Positions 17,874 through 26,391 are shown, numbered from the stretch's first letter. The stretch: DNA of 64,000 bases from Murinocardiopsis flavida (GCF_003014485.1 NZ_PYGA01000011.1:62001-126000), one strand, 5' to 3'. Numbers and translations: made by a program. The notes: a model not told the origin generated them from the letters alone.

Positions 17874-18752
17874 TCAGATCCGCGTCCGCAACGACCATAG
17901 TTCGGGGAACACGTCCACCGCCGCATTGCGGGCCAGCCACGCCATTCCGCTCGACCCGCCGGTGCCGCGCTTGGCGCCCATGGCCCGCTTCACCGCCATC
18001 AGGTGCCGGTGCCGCCACCGCGTGACCCGCTCCGCCGTGTCGAGCAGGGTCTCGGCGAGGAGGAGCAGGTCGTTGTCCGACCGCTCGTCGGCGTAGACCG
18101 CCGCCCACACCCGCTCCACGGCGGGGTCGGGTTCGGCGGGCCGGGTGAAGTCGCGGTCGACCCGCCCCGCCGGGACCGGCAGCCCGCGGCGGTGCAGCAG
18201 GCGCAGCGCGGCGTCGTGGAGGCCGGGGGCGCGCAGTGTGCGCTCCAGGTCGGCCCGCACCCCGGGGTCGGCCCGGTGCGGGCGGACCATGGCCTCGGCC
18301 TTGTTGCCGATCAGGAACTCCAGGTGCCGGTAGCCGTAGGACTGGAACCCCGACGCCTCGCCGAGCCGGTCGCGGAAACGGGTGAACTCGTTGGGGGTCA
18401 TCGCGCCCAGCAGGTCCCACGAGGCGATCAAAACGTCCTGGGCGCTCGCGCCGCGCCGCAGCGCGGCGACGGCCACCGGCACGTCGTCGGCCTCCAGCGC
18501 GTCGCGTGCGATCTCCCACTCGTGCCGGATCAGGGCGAACAGCAACTCCATGACCTGGGTCGAGACCAGGAACGTGGTCTCGGCCGGCTCATCGGTGCGG
18601 GTGCGCTGAAGGGACAGCAGGGTGGTGATCGCGCCGTACTCGGCGTAGGGAGTGCCGGCGTCGAAGGCGAGCGAAGGCCGCCCGTCTCCATCGGAACCGG
18701 CCCGCCGGGAATCGGCGCCCTTACCGGACGCGTGTCGGACGGAGACCATCAT
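17874..18752 (-). CDS. kynA: Tryptophan 2,3-dioxygenase
   Basis: The haem enzyme that opens the indole ring of tryptophan to N-formylkynurenine. Length 292 residues. AFDAGTPYAEYGAI at the start, STQVMELLFALIRHEW, GFQSYGYRHLEFLIGNK, and WRHRHLMAVKRAMG near the end (with the haem-ligand histidine) are family motifs, as is the C-terminal GTGGSSGMAWL. Two adjacent ATG codons (18752, 18749) follow GGAAAGGGGAG. The first 25 residues are variable. It is the first gene of the kyn unit and divergent from an Lrp-type regulator. N-formylkynurenine needs a formamidase, and none is encoded in this cluster. Confidence 0.95.
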   Translation of the reverse strand: MMVSVRHASGKGADSRRAGSDGDGRPSLAFDAGTPYAEYGAITTLLSLQRTRTDEPAETTFLVSTQVMELLFALIRHEWEIARDALEADDVPVAVAALRRGASAQDVLIASWDLLGAMTPNEFTRFRDRLGEASGFQSYGYRHLEFLIGNKAEAMVRPHRADPGVRADLERTLRAPGLHDAALRLLHRRGLPVPAGRVDRDFTRPAEPDPAVERVWAAVYADERSDNDLLLLAETLLDTAERVTRWRHRHLMAVKRAMGAKRGTGGSSGMAWLARNAAVDVFPELWSLRTRI

Positions 18753-18987
18753 CGCTCCCCTTTCCTTCGCCGCTGGGCGCCGCCTGTCCGCCCCGGCTCG
18801 CGGAACGGAGCGGCGCGGCGGATGCGGCCGCGGGACCCGCCGGTCCGGCCTGGTGCGCGGACCTGCCCCGCGGGCTCCGCTGCGGCGCCCTTTCAGGATG
18901 AACCCATTCACTCCGGGACAGAAGGGGCGATGCCCGTCGATACGGCGACACGACCTTGCGTTCGGAACCGATCGGACACTGCTGCCT

Positions 18988-18993
18988 TATGAT
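18988..18993 (+). promoter_or_regulatory. -10 element of the leaderless kyn regulator gene
   Basis: TATGAT ends eight bases before the ATG at 19002, which lacks a ribosome site. A leaderless transcript is the simplest reading. The same intergenic region must hold the divergent kynA promoter and the regulator's sites. Confidence 0.5.
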
Positions 18994-19001
18994 CGGCAGT
19001 C

Positions 19002-19442
19002 ATGGTGGATCACGTCGACTGGCGCATCCTCGCCGAACTCCAGGGCGATGCGCGGCTGTCCTACAACGAGGTGTCGCGGCGGGTCAGGCTGTCCGCGCCC
19101 GCGGTCGCCGAGCGCATCCGCCGTCTGGAGGAGAGCGGGGTCATCACCGGTTACCACGCCCACGTCGACCCCGCCGCCGCCGGGAACCCGGTCACCGCGC
19201 TGGTCCACATGCAGTGCTACGGGCCGCTGTGCCTACTGCGGGACGAGGCGGCCCTGCGCGCCCCCGAGATCCTGCGGCTGCACCGGGTCACCGGCGACAC
19301 CTGCTGCGTGCTGCTCATCGGCGTCCGATCCATGGCCCACTTCGAGCAGGTCATCGACCGGCTCGCCGACCACGGGCGGCCGTCGTCCACCATGGTGCTG
19401 TCCACACCCGTGCCGTGGCGCGCAGTCGACGGCCCCGCCTGA
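19002..19442 (+). CDS. Lrp/AsnC family regulator, probable kyn regulator
   Basis: A 146-residue regulator. The helix-turn-helix lies in the first 50 residues (VDWRILAELQGDARLSYNEV, shortened) with RVRLSAPAVAERIRRLEE as recognition part; the C-terminal RAM domain includes GYHAHVDPAAAGNP, RLHRVTGDTCCVLLIGV and FEQVIDRLADHGRPSST. Position opposite kynA suggests control of tryptophan breakdown, as for KynR in proteobacteria; a cluster-specific ligand such as kynurenine is inferred. It is unusually cysteine-rich for the family (CYGPLC, TCC). Confidence 0.85.
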   Translation: MVDHVDWRILAELQGDARLSYNEVSRRVRLSAPAVAERIRRLEESGVITGYHAHVDPAAAGNPVTALVHMQCYGPLCLLRDEAALRAPEILRLHRVTGDTCCVLLIGVRSMAHFEQVIDRLADHGRPSSTMVLSTPVPWRAVDGPA

Positions 19443-19540
19443 GCCCCCGATCCCCCGATCCCTCCGAGATCACTGGGCCCTCTGAGACCCCTGGGCCGGG
19501 CCGGACCCGCGCGGTGCGCCGGTTCGCCTACCGTCGAGGG

Positions 19541-19819
19541 GTGAGCATCCTCATCGACCCGCCCGTGTGGCCCGGCCCCCGTGGCCTGCTGTGGTCGCAC
19601 CTGGTCAGCGACTCCTCCTTCGCGGAACTGCACGCCTTCGCGCGGCGCCTGGGGATTCCGGAGCGCGGTTTCCACCGCGACCACTACGACGTCCCCGAGG
19701 ACCGGTACGACCACGCCGTGCGCCTGGGCGCCGAGGCGGTTCCCGCCAGGGTGGTCGTGGCCCGGCTGCACGCGGCCGGGCTGCGCCGCCGCAAGCACGG
19801 CAGGGCGCTCGCCCCGTAG
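19541..19819 (+). CDS. DUF4031 protein
   Basis: A 92-residue protein beginning at GTG 19541 behind GAGGG. SILIDPPVWPGPRGLLWSHL, HAFARRLGIPERGFHRDHYD and the closing ARVVVARLHAAGLRRRK match the compact DUF4031 family. Family members are short, cytoplasmic, widespread in actinobacteria and of unknown function. There is no sign of an operon; the next gene on the right is on the other strand. Confidence 0.82.
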   Translation: MSILIDPPVWPGPRGLLWSHLVSDSSFAELHAFARRLGIPERGFHRDHYDVPEDRYDHAVRLGAEAVPARVVVARLHAAGLRRRKHGRALAP

Positions 19820-19900
19820 CACCGCGCGGGCCAGCGGGCGTGCGGGCACCGCGCGGGACGGCGGGCGCCGCCCCGGCCGCGCGGCGGCGCCCGCGCCGGG

Positions 19901-20557
19901 TCAGGTGGTGGCCGACTCCAGCAGGGCGATCTCGGCGGCGACGTTGGCGCGGGCGCGCCGCTCCCAGCGTTCGCGCCCGTGCTCGGTGCCGAACAGCGCC
20001 GGGCGGTCCAGCAGCGACCGGAGGACGGCGGCGCGGCCGACCCGGAAGTCGGCGTCGGCCACGTGCGCGTACTCCGCCCGGACCGCCGCCGCGTACTCGG
20101 CGTACTCCGCTCCGGTGCCCGCGAGCACGGCGAGGTCGGCGTCGAACAGCACGGCGGCGTCGCGGTCGGCCGGGTCGGCGGCGTGTCGCGCGGTGGCCCG
20201 GACCAGGCGGGCCACCGCCGCCGTGCGCGCGGCGCCGATGCCGCACCGCGGCAGCAGCCGCTCGGCGAGCAGCGCGCTGGCCTCCTCGTCGGCGCCGGGC
20301 TCGCCCTGGTACACGGCGTCGTGGAACCAGGCGGCGAAGCGCACGGTGTCGGGGTCGGCGGCGGACCCGCTGAGCAGGTCCACCGCGGCGAGCACCGCCC
20401 GGAGGTGGTCCTGCCCGTGGTAGCGGCGGTGCGGCTCGGCCCACCGGGCGAGCAGCTCGGCGCCCACGTGCGCCGCGGCGGGGCCCGCGAGCCGCCGCCA
20501 CGCCGCGCTCAGGTCGGCGGTGCCGCCGGTCGGCTCTTGCCCCGTGGTGTGTCCCAT
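19901..20557 (-). CDS. HD-domain metal-dependent hydrolase (COG4339-type)
   Basis: A 218-residue predicted phosphohydrolase. The HD signature is spread as HRRYHGQDHLRAVL (residues 43-56), AAWFHDAVYQG (about 75-85) and a later aspartate in FDADLAVLAG. DEEASALLAERLLP is the typical acidic segment after the HD pair. The family is cytoplasmic and probably acts on a nucleotide or small phosphate ester, but no substrate is known. Start ATG at 20557; the gene stands alone between DUF4031 and the ABC exporter. Confidence 0.85.
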   Translation of the reverse strand: MGHTTGQEPTGGTADLSAAWRRLAGPAAAHVGAELLARWAEPHRRYHGQDHLRAVLAAVDLLSGSAADPDTVRFAAWFHDAVYQGEPGADEEASALLAERLLPRCGIGAARTAAVARLVRATARHAADPADRDAAVLFDADLAVLAGTGAEYAEYAAAVRAEYAHVADADFRVGRAAVLRSLLDRPALFGTEHGRERWERRARANVAAEIALLESATT

Positions 20558-20603
20558 GGCCCCGATTGTCGCCGACGCCGCGCCCGGGGGCGAGGCGGCG
20601 GCG

Positions 20604-21359
20604 TCACGCGCTGATGCGCCGCATCGAGCGGGCGCCCACGAAGAGCGCCGCCGCCGTCAGCGCGAGCGCCACGAGCCAGCCGGCCAGGACCGCGACGTCG
20701 CCGAGCTCGCCGCCGAACAGGGCGCGCTCCGCGTCGACCACGTAGGCCACCGGGTTCGCCCGCGACAGCGCGTACAGCCACGGCGGGGCCAGCTCCATGG
20801 GCAGCAGCACCCCGGACAGCAGCATCAGCGGCATGATCACCGTTTGCAGCGCCCCGGCGAACAGGTACGACTGCTTGAGGACCATCGCCGTCAGGTAGGA
20901 CAGCGTGCCCAGTCCCACGCCGAGGAGGGCTGCCAGTGCCAGTCCCGCCACCACACCGGCCGGTGAGGGTGCGAAGCCGAGCGGGACGACCAGCAGCACG
21001 ATGATGACGGCCTGCACGAGCAGCACCACCACGTCGCGCATGACGCGCCCGAGGAGCAGGGAGACCCTGCTCATGGGCGTCGCCAGCAGCCGCTCGTGCG
21101 CGCCGGAGGTGAGCTCCGGCAGCAGGCCGAACCCGGCGAACGCCGTCGTGAACAGGGTGAGCATGACCAGCAGGCCGGGGATGAACTGCTGCCAGGACGC
21201 CCCCGCTCCGGCGCCGGGCAGCCCCGACAGCAGGGGCGCGAACAGCACCAGGTAGAGCATGGGCTGGAGCATCCCGAAGACGAAGATCGCCACCGGTTGG
21301 CGCATCGTGGGGCGCATCTGCCGAACGAAGATGATCCAGGTGTCGCGAAAGATCTGCAT
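20604..21359 (-). CDS. ABC-2 type exporter permease (DrrB-like)
   Basis: A 251-residue membrane protein with six predicted segments, of the daunorubicin-resistance DrrB type. RDTWIIFVRQMRPTMRQP, FGMLQPMLYLVLFAPLL, FGLLPELTSGAHERLLATPM and the closing NPVAYVVDAERALF are typical. The ATG at 21359 follows GGAAGG. Upstream in the same frame, EPTSWKALMQIF looks like coding sequence, which raises the possibility that the true N-terminus is longer and has been cut off by a frameshift (see 21359-21550). Its ATPase partner is upstream and a PadR regulator follows on the same strand beyond it. Confidence 0.88.
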   Translation of the reverse strand: MQIFRDTWIIFVRQMRPTMRQPVAIFVFGMLQPMLYLVLFAPLLSGLPGAGAGASWQQFIPGLLVMLTLFTTAFAGFGLLPELTSGAHERLLATPMSRVSLLLGRVMRDVVVLLVQAVIIVLLVVPLGFAPSPAGVVAGLALAALLGVGLGTLSYLTAMVLKQSYLFAGALQTVIMPLMLLSGVLLPMELAPPWLYALSRANPVAYVVDAERALFGGELGDVAVLAGWLVALALTAAALFVGARSMRRISA

Positions 21360-21550
21360 CAGGGCCTTCCAAGAGGTGGGTTCGGCCGCGCGGCCCCGGC
21401 GCCCGCCGGGGGCAGGGAGCGGGCCGCGCCGGCGGGCGTTGCGGGAGTCGGCACCGGCCGCACGCGCGGGGTGCCGGAGGCGGCGGACGGCGCGGGGCCG
21501 CCGCAGAGGGCCGGGGCCGGGGTGGCGCCGTGCCGGGGACGGCCGCTCAT
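21359..21550 (-). other. 63-codon Ala/Pro-rich frame bridging ATPase and permease
   Basis: This frame starts at an ATG overlapping the ATPase stop (ATGA) and its TGA overlaps the permease ATG (TGATG). The product is Pro/Ala/Gly-rich with no motif. Either it is a coupled small protein, or it is the original N-terminus of the permease separated from it by a frameshift near 21370-21395. Confidence 0.35.
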
Positions 21551-22518
21551 CCGTCCCCCTCGCGCAGGCTGCGGCCGGTGAGGGAGAGGAAGACGTCGTC
21601 GAGCGTCGGCCGCTGCACCCGGACCGTGCGCAGGTCGACTCCTGCGGCATCCAGCGAGCGGAGGAGCTCGGGCAGCACCGCGTCGCCGCGCTCGACCCGC
21701 AGGCGCACCTCCGGGTCGCCGCTGACCGGCACCTCGACCGACACCGAGTTCGCCGAGGGGACGCGCTCGGCGACCTCGGCGCCGGTGCGGGCCTGCGCCT
21801 CGTCCGCCGCGGCGAAGGTGATCAGGTCGCCCGAAACCTTGCCCTTCAGCTCGTCACCGGTGCCGTCGGCGATGACCCGGCCGTGGTCGATCACGAGGAT
21901 CCGCTCGGCGACCCCGTCGGCCTCGTCCAGGTAGTGCGTCGTCAGCACGATCGTGGTGCCCGACTCGGCGCGCAGCCGTTCGATGTGCTCCCACAGGTTC
22001 GCGCGGCTGTGCGGGTCGAGGCCGGTCGAGGGCTCGTCCAGGAACAGCAGCTCAGGGCGGTGGATCAGGCCCATCGCGATGTCGAGGCGGCGGCGCTGGC
22101 CGCCCGAGAGCTTGGTGACGATCCGGTCGGCGGCGGCGTCGAGCTCCAGCATCTCCAGCAGCTCGCCGGTGCGGCTGCGCGCATCCGCCTTGCCGAGCCC
22201 GTAGCAGAGGCCCTGCGTGTACAGCTCGTCGCGGGCGCGCTGGTCCTCCCCGGCGCCGTGGCCCTGGCCGACGAAGCCGATCCTGCGGCGCACCTCGTTG
22301 GGCGCCGTGGCGATGTCGTGCCCCGCCACGGCGGCGGAGCCCGATGTCGGCGCGAGCAGGGTGGTGAGCATCCGCAGGGTCGTCGATTTGCCCGCGCCGT
22401 TGGGGCCGAGGAGGGCGACGAGTTCGCCCTTTCCCACGTCGATGTCGACGCCGCGCACCGCCTCGACGGTCGCCTTCTTCACGCGGAAGTGCCGCGTGAG
22501 CCCTCTCGTGTGGATCAT
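21547..22518 (-). CDS. ABC exporter ATP-binding protein (DrrA-like)
   Basis: A 323-residue ATPase that pairs with the permease at 20604. Walker A is GPNGAGKST (about 37-45), the signature LSGGQRRRLDIA near 137, Walker B LLFLDEPSTGLDP, and the switch histidine TTHYLDEAD. The DrrA-type C-terminal domain ends with VQRPTLDDVFLSLTGRSL. By family it exports a drug or lipid-like compound, giving self-resistance or drug resistance. Start ATG 22518 lies just downstream of a palindromic site (22532-22545) that is nearly identical to one in front of the PadR gene, so I infer PadR repression. Confidence 0.92.
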   Translation of the reverse strand: MIHTRGLTRHFRVKKATVEAVRGVDIDVGKGELVALLGPNGAGKSTTLRMLTTLLAPTSGSAAVAGHDIATAPNEVRRRIGFVGQGHGAGEDQRARDELYTQGLCYGLGKADARSRTGELLEMLELDAAADRIVTKLSGGQRRRLDIAMGLIHRPELLFLDEPSTGLDPHSRANLWEHIERLRAESGTTIVLTTHYLDEADGVAERILVIDHGRVIADGTGDELKGKVSGDLITFAAADEAQARTGAEVAERVPSANSVSVEVPVSGDPEVRLRVERGDAVLPELLRSLDAAGVDLRTVRVQRPTLDDVFLSLTGRSLREGDG

Positions 22519-22531
22519 CCATGCCTCCCGT

Positions 22532-22545
22532 ATTCAAACTTGAAT
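22532..22545. promoter_or_regulatory. PadR-type operator 1 (exporter promoter)
   Basis: ATTCAAACTTGAAT is an inverted repeat differing from the PadR-gene site ACTCAAGTTTGAGT at only the outer positions when read on the other strand. It lies 14 bases upstream of the DrrA-like start. Confidence 0.7.
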
Positions 22546-22578
22546 GATGAGGCGAGTATGACGGATCCACGCGAAGGC

Positions 22579-22592
22579 ATGCAAACTTTAAT
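22579..22592. promoter_or_regulatory. PadR-type operator 2 (degenerate)
   Basis: ATGCAAACTTTAAT matches operator 1 at 12 of 14 positions and lies 47 bases further upstream, so the exporter promoter may have two sites. Confidence 0.5.
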
Positions 22593-22797
22593 ATCGGGTG
22601 GTGCGATGCGCGACAGGTTTTCGGCGCGTCAGCGCGGCGCACCCCGCCGCCGCTCGGCACCGGGCGCGGCAGCGCGGGCCGCGCTCCGGATCCCGCTGGT
22701 CACACGGCCGGATCGGGGCCCGCCTGCACCGGGGGCGGCACCGGGTGCGGCGCGCGCCGGGTCCCGCCGACCAGAAGACCGACCAGGGATCGGACGG

Positions 22798-23388
22798 TCA
22801 GGCGGTCCGCTCGGGGAGGCCGAACGCGCCGGGGCCGTCGTCGGCCATGACATAGCGCCCGGATTCGAGCGCGGCGATGAGGGAGCGCGTCCATGCGGCC
22901 CCCGCCTCGACCGTGCCCAGCCACAGACCGAACAGCTCCCGCACATGCTCGGGCTTGCCCCACTCCTCGGTCTGGCCGGTGTGACCGGTCAGCTCGGCGC
23001 GGGTCTGCTCCAGCGCTGCCAGCCGCTCCTTCAGCAGCCCGACCACCTCGGCGCGCGGCAGGGAGCACATCAGGGTGACACCCGCGCACAGCAGCCCGTG
23101 GTCGTCGCCCGCGTGGCGCAGCGCACCACGCAGCAGCGCGTGCAGTTCGGCGTCGCCCGCTGCGGTCAGCTCATAGGAGGTGCGGTCGACCACCTCGTCG
23201 CCCTCGACGACGAGCGTCCGCAGCCTGCCCTCCTTGGTGAGCTGGCGCAGCGCGTGATAGATGGAGCCCCACTTGACGTTGGCCCACTGCTCGGTCCCCC
23301 AGGACAGGAGTTCGCGGCCGATCCGGTAGCCGTGCGTGCGCCCCTGCATCCGCACCACGCCCAGAACCAGCAGTCGCGTCGCCGACAT
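22798..23388 (-). CDS. PadR family transcriptional regulator
   Basis: A 196-residue PadR protein of the type with a C-terminal dimerisation helix domain. The N-terminal winged helix covers residues 1-90: MSATRLLVLGVVRMQGRTHG, WGSIYHALRQLTKEG, then VDRTSYELTAAGDAEL. I choose ATG 23388 over GTG 23400 because MSATRLLVL is the family start. It lies upstream of the DrrAB-like genes on the same strand. A perfect 14-bp palindrome overlaps its own promoter and matches sites at the exporter promoter, so it probably represses both itself and the exporter until a drug or ligand binds. Confidence 0.9.
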   Translation of the reverse strand: MSATRLLVLGVVRMQGRTHGYRIGRELLSWGTEQWANVKWGSIYHALRQLTKEGRLRTLVVEGDEVVDRTSYELTAAGDAELHALLRGALRHAGDDHGLLCAGVTLMCSLPRAEVVGLLKERLAALEQTRAELTGHTGQTEEWGKPEHVRELFGLWLGTVEAGAAWTRSLIAALESGRYVMADDGPGAFGLPERTA

Positions 23389-23398
23389 CGCCGCTCCC

Positions 23399-23412
23399 AC
23401 TCAAGTTTGAGT
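23399..23412. promoter_or_regulatory. PadR-type operator 3 (autoregulation)
   Basis: ACTCAAGTTTGAGT is a perfect palindrome, 11 bases upstream of the PadR ATG. It differs from the classical ATGT-N8-ACAT PadR box. Confidence 0.7.
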
Positions 23413-23673
23413 CCATGCCAGGGGACCAGATTATTCGACGCTCCCGCTCCCCGCGTCCTTGCCCGCGCCAGTGCCAGTGCCAGTGAGGGCGTCAGTGCCC
23501 GCGTCGTGGCCCGCGGCTCCTACCAATGGCCCGATCGACCCCCTACCTGGGGCCGTTCGCCACCCCACCCTCCCCTACGAAAGTGGGGGAACGCCGGTAC
23601 CGAACGCGTGATGCGCCGATGACCTGCACCTTTCTAGGTTTGTTGGTACAACGACGCGAAGGAGCCAGGACAC

Positions 23674-24651
23674 ATGATCAACCTTCGGGGCCTGACCAAG
23701 CGCTACGGGGACAAGGTCGCGGTCGACGCGCTCACCCTCGACATCGCACCCGGGTCCGTCACCGGCTTCCTCGGGCCCAACGGCGCCGGGAAGTCCACCA
23801 CAATGCGGATGATCCTGGGGCTGGACCGGCCCACTGCCGGGCAGGCGCTCATCAAGGGCCGCCCCTACGCCGAACTGAAGCACCCCATGCGCGAGATCGG
23901 CGCCCTGCTGGACGCCAAGGCCGTGCATCCCGGCCACACCGCACGTACTCACCTCACGGCGATGGCGCGCAGCAACGGGATCCCCGTGTCCCGGGTGGAC
24001 GAGGTGATCGAGACCGTCGGCCTCACCGAGGTCGCCGGAAAACGCGCGGGCACGTTCTCGCTGGGGATGGGCCAGCGGCTCGGCATCGCAGGGGCCCTGC
24101 TGGGCGACCCCGAGATCGTCATGTTCGACGAACCCGTCAACGGCCTCGACCCCGACGGCGTCCGATGGGTCCGCGACCTGATGCGCGCCCTCTCCGCCGA
24201 AGGGCGGACCGTGTTCGTCTCCAGCCACCTGATGAGCGAGATGCAGCACACCGCCGACCAGCTCGTGGTGATCGGACGCGGCAAGGTCATCGCCGACGCG
24301 CCGATCGCCGAGGTCATCGCCACCAGCTCCGTCAACGCGGTCAAGGTCCGCACGCCGCGCGCCCACGAGCTCGCCCAGCAGCTCGCCGTGACCGGCGCCC
24401 GGATCGACCGCACCGCCGAGAACGAACTCATCGTCACCGGCTCGACCATCGAGCGGGTCGGCGAGATCGCGCACCAGATCGGCGCCCTCCTGCTGGAACT
24501 GAGCCCGCGCTCCGCCTCCCTTGAGCAGGCGTACATGGAACTGACGGCCGCCAGCGTCGAATACGGCGCCCCGGCACCCCCGGGCGCCGCCGACCGGGCC
24601 GACTGGTCCGACCACAACGGGGCCGACCAGCGCCAGAAAGAGCAGGTGTGA
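23674..24651 (+). CDS. ABC transporter ATP-binding protein
   Basis: A 325-residue ATPase of the bacitracin/lantibiotic-type family. Walker A GPNGAGKST (37-45), Walker B IVMFDEPVNGLDPDG, and the signature FSLGMGQRLGIA, in which LGMGQ replaces LSGGQ as usual in this subgroup. GAAGGAG upstream marks ATG 23674. The C-terminal 110 residues are a variable domain ending in a Glu/Lys-rich tail. It is coupled to the permease that follows (overlapping GTGA), and the pair is followed by a two-component system on the opposite strand, a common arrangement for antimicrobial-peptide resistance. Confidence 0.9.
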   Translation: MINLRGLTKRYGDKVAVDALTLDIAPGSVTGFLGPNGAGKSTTMRMILGLDRPTAGQALIKGRPYAELKHPMREIGALLDAKAVHPGHTARTHLTAMARSNGIPVSRVDEVIETVGLTEVAGKRAGTFSLGMGQRLGIAGALLGDPEIVMFDEPVNGLDPDGVRWVRDLMRALSAEGRTVFVSSHLMSEMQHTADQLVVIGRGKVIADAPIAEVIATSSVNAVKVRTPRAHELAQQLAVTGARIDRTAENELIVTGSTIERVGEIAHQIGALLLELSPRSASLEQAYMELTAASVEYGAPAPPGAADRADWSDHNGADQRQKEQV

Positions 24652-25448
24652 CCACCATGGCAGCAACGACCGCGCCCACCACCGCCCGTACCCGGCCGGT
24701 CCCCGCCCAGGGCGGCGGGTTCGGCGGCGCCCTCGCCGCCGAGTGGATCAAACTGCGGGGGCTCCGATCCACCTGGACCTGCATCGGCCTGACCCTCGCC
24801 ATGGCGGCCGGGATCGCGCTGCTCGGCACCTACACCATGGTGCAGAACGGCATGACCGGGATGGACGCGAACGCGCTGACACCGACGGTGATCATGATCC
24901 CGCAGTTCGCCCTCATCACCCTCGCCGCGCTGCTGATCACCGGCGAGTACGCGACCGGCTCGATTCGCACCACGCTCACGACCGTGCCGCGCCGCGGGTC
25001 GGCCCTCGCGGCGAAGGGCGTCATCCTCTCCCTCGTCGCACTCACGACCGGCGCGCTCGTCGGCCTGCTGAGCGCCCTGATCACCATCGGTGTGGCCGGG
25101 TCTGACGGGATCACCACCGCGGGCCTGACGCACGGGATCGGGGGGACGGCGGCCTACTCCGTCGCCGTCTCGCTGTTCGTCCTGGGGCTGGGGGCCGCGC
25201 TGCGCAGCACCGCGGGGACGGTCGCGACCACCATCGCCGTGGTCATGGGGATCCCGATGATCGCCACGCTCGTCGGCAACGAGGTCCTGAACACCGTCAG
25301 CGAATACTCCCCCACGAGCGCAGGCATGGTGCTGATCGGCGGCGGCGCCGATCCCTACGGCTGGCCCGTGGCGCTCATGGTCCTGGTCGCGTGGGCCTGC
25401 GCGGCGGTCGCGGCGGGGTACGCGCTGCTGCGCGGCCGCGACGCCTGA
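24648..25448 (+). CDS. ABC transporter permease
   Basis: A 266-residue protein with about six membrane segments, beginning at GTG 24648 inside the ATPase stop (an ATG at 24657 is an alternative). GGALAAEWIKLRGLRSTWT and LLITGEYATGSIRTTLTTVP (shortened to 20 residues here) are typical of ABC-2 permeases paired with LGMGQ-type ATPases. The substrate is not visible. A very strong hairpin follows the gene. Confidence 0.88.
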   Translation: MTTMAATTAPTTARTRPVPAQGGGFGGALAAEWIKLRGLRSTWTCIGLTLAMAAGIALLGTYTMVQNGMTGMDANALTPTVIMIPQFALITLAALLITGEYATGSIRTTLTTVPRRGSALAAKGVILSLVALTTGALVGLLSALITIGVAGSDGITTAGLTHGIGGTAAYSVAVSLFVLGLGAALRSTAGTVATTIAVVMGIPMIATLVGNEVLNTVSEYSPTSAGMVLIGGGADPYGWPVALMVLVAWACAAVAAGYALLRGRDA

Positions 25449-25467
25449 CATCCCATAGCCCTGGCAT

Positions 25468-25517
25468 CCCATAGCGGAGCCGGGGACGGGTGCGCCCGTC
25501 CCCGGCTCCGCTATGGG
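25468..25517. terminator. Perfect 23-bp hairpin between convergent genes
   Basis: Arms at 25468-25490 and 25495-25517 are perfectly complementary over 23 bases around a TGCG loop (left arm starts CCCATAGCGGAG). It lies between the permease gene and the response regulator gene and can serve both. A partial extra copy of the arm start, CCCATAG, is found at 25453. Confidence 0.9.
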
Positions 25518-25711
25518 GGCGGGCCGCTCCGCGGGAAGGGCGGCCATACCGTCCGTTCCGGCCATGCCGACCGGCGCCGCCCTACCGTCCGCGCCGCGGT
25601 CGCCCACCCGTGCGCCTGCCTGCTGCGGGCGCCCGTACGCCTACCCGCTCCGCGCCCGTGCACCAGCCTCCTGCGCAAGCCCGTGCGCCTGCCCGCTGCG
25701 CCCGGCCGGAC

Positions 25712-26377
25712 TCACCCCGCCTCGCGGCCGCGCACCAATCCCGCCTCGTAGGCCACGATCGCCGCCTGGACCCTGTTCTTCACGTCCAGGCGGTTCAGGA
25801 TGGCACTCACGTAGCTCTTCACCGTGCCCTCCACGACGTAGAGGCGGTTCGCGATCTCGGCGTTCGACAGGCCCTCACCGAGCAGCGCGAGCACCTCCTG
25901 CTCGCGCGCCGTCAGCGCCTCGACCTGGCGGCGCGCCTGCGTGCCGCGCGTCATCAGCCCGCCGCTCAGCTCGCTGATGACGCGGTGCGCGACCCGCGGG
26001 GAGAGGTAGGCCGCGCCGTCCGCCGCCGCGCGCACACCGGCCAGCAGCTCCTTGGGGTCGCCCGCCTTGAGCAGGAAACCCGACGCGCCCTCGCCCAAGG
26101 CGGTGGCGATGTACTCGTCCTCGCCGAACGTGGTCAGGATGAGCACTGCGGTGTCGGGGACGGAACGGCGCAGTTCCGCGGTCGCGGCGAGCCCGTCGAG
26201 CCGCGGCATGCGGATGTCCAGCAGGACGACGTCCGGCCGGTGCCTCGCGGCGAGCTGCACCGCCTCGCGCCCGTCCGCGGCCTCGGCCACCACGTCGATC
26301 TCCGGGTCCGATCCGAGGATGGCCCGGACACCGGCCCGGATCATCGCCTCGTCGTCTGCAATCAGGACACTGATCAC
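25712..26377 (-). CDS. NarL/LuxR-type response regulator
   Basis: A 221-residue regulator. Residues 1-120 form the receiver domain with DDE (8-10), the phosphoacceptor D54 in VLLDIRMP and K104 region FLLKAGDP. The C-terminal LuxR helix-turn-helix starts LTAREQEVLALLGEGLSN and includes EGTVKSYVSAIL. Start GTG 26377 follows GAGGAC. The histidine kinase at 26734 is the natural partner on the same strand, but 356 bases, a hairpin and a set of 14-bp repeats separate them, so this gene likely has its own promoter. Confidence 0.92.
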   Translation of the reverse strand: MISVLIADDEAMIRAGVRAILGSDPEIDVVAEAADGREAVQLAARHRPDVVLLDIRMPRLDGLAATAELRRSVPDTAVLILTTFGEDEYIATALGEGASGFLLKAGDPKELLAGVRAAADGAAYLSPRVAHRVISELSGGLMTRGTQARRQVEALTAREQEVLALLGEGLSNAEIANRLYVVEGTVKSYVSAILNRLDVKNRVQAAIVAYEAGLVRGREAG

Positions 26378-26391
26378 TCGGTTCCGTCCTC

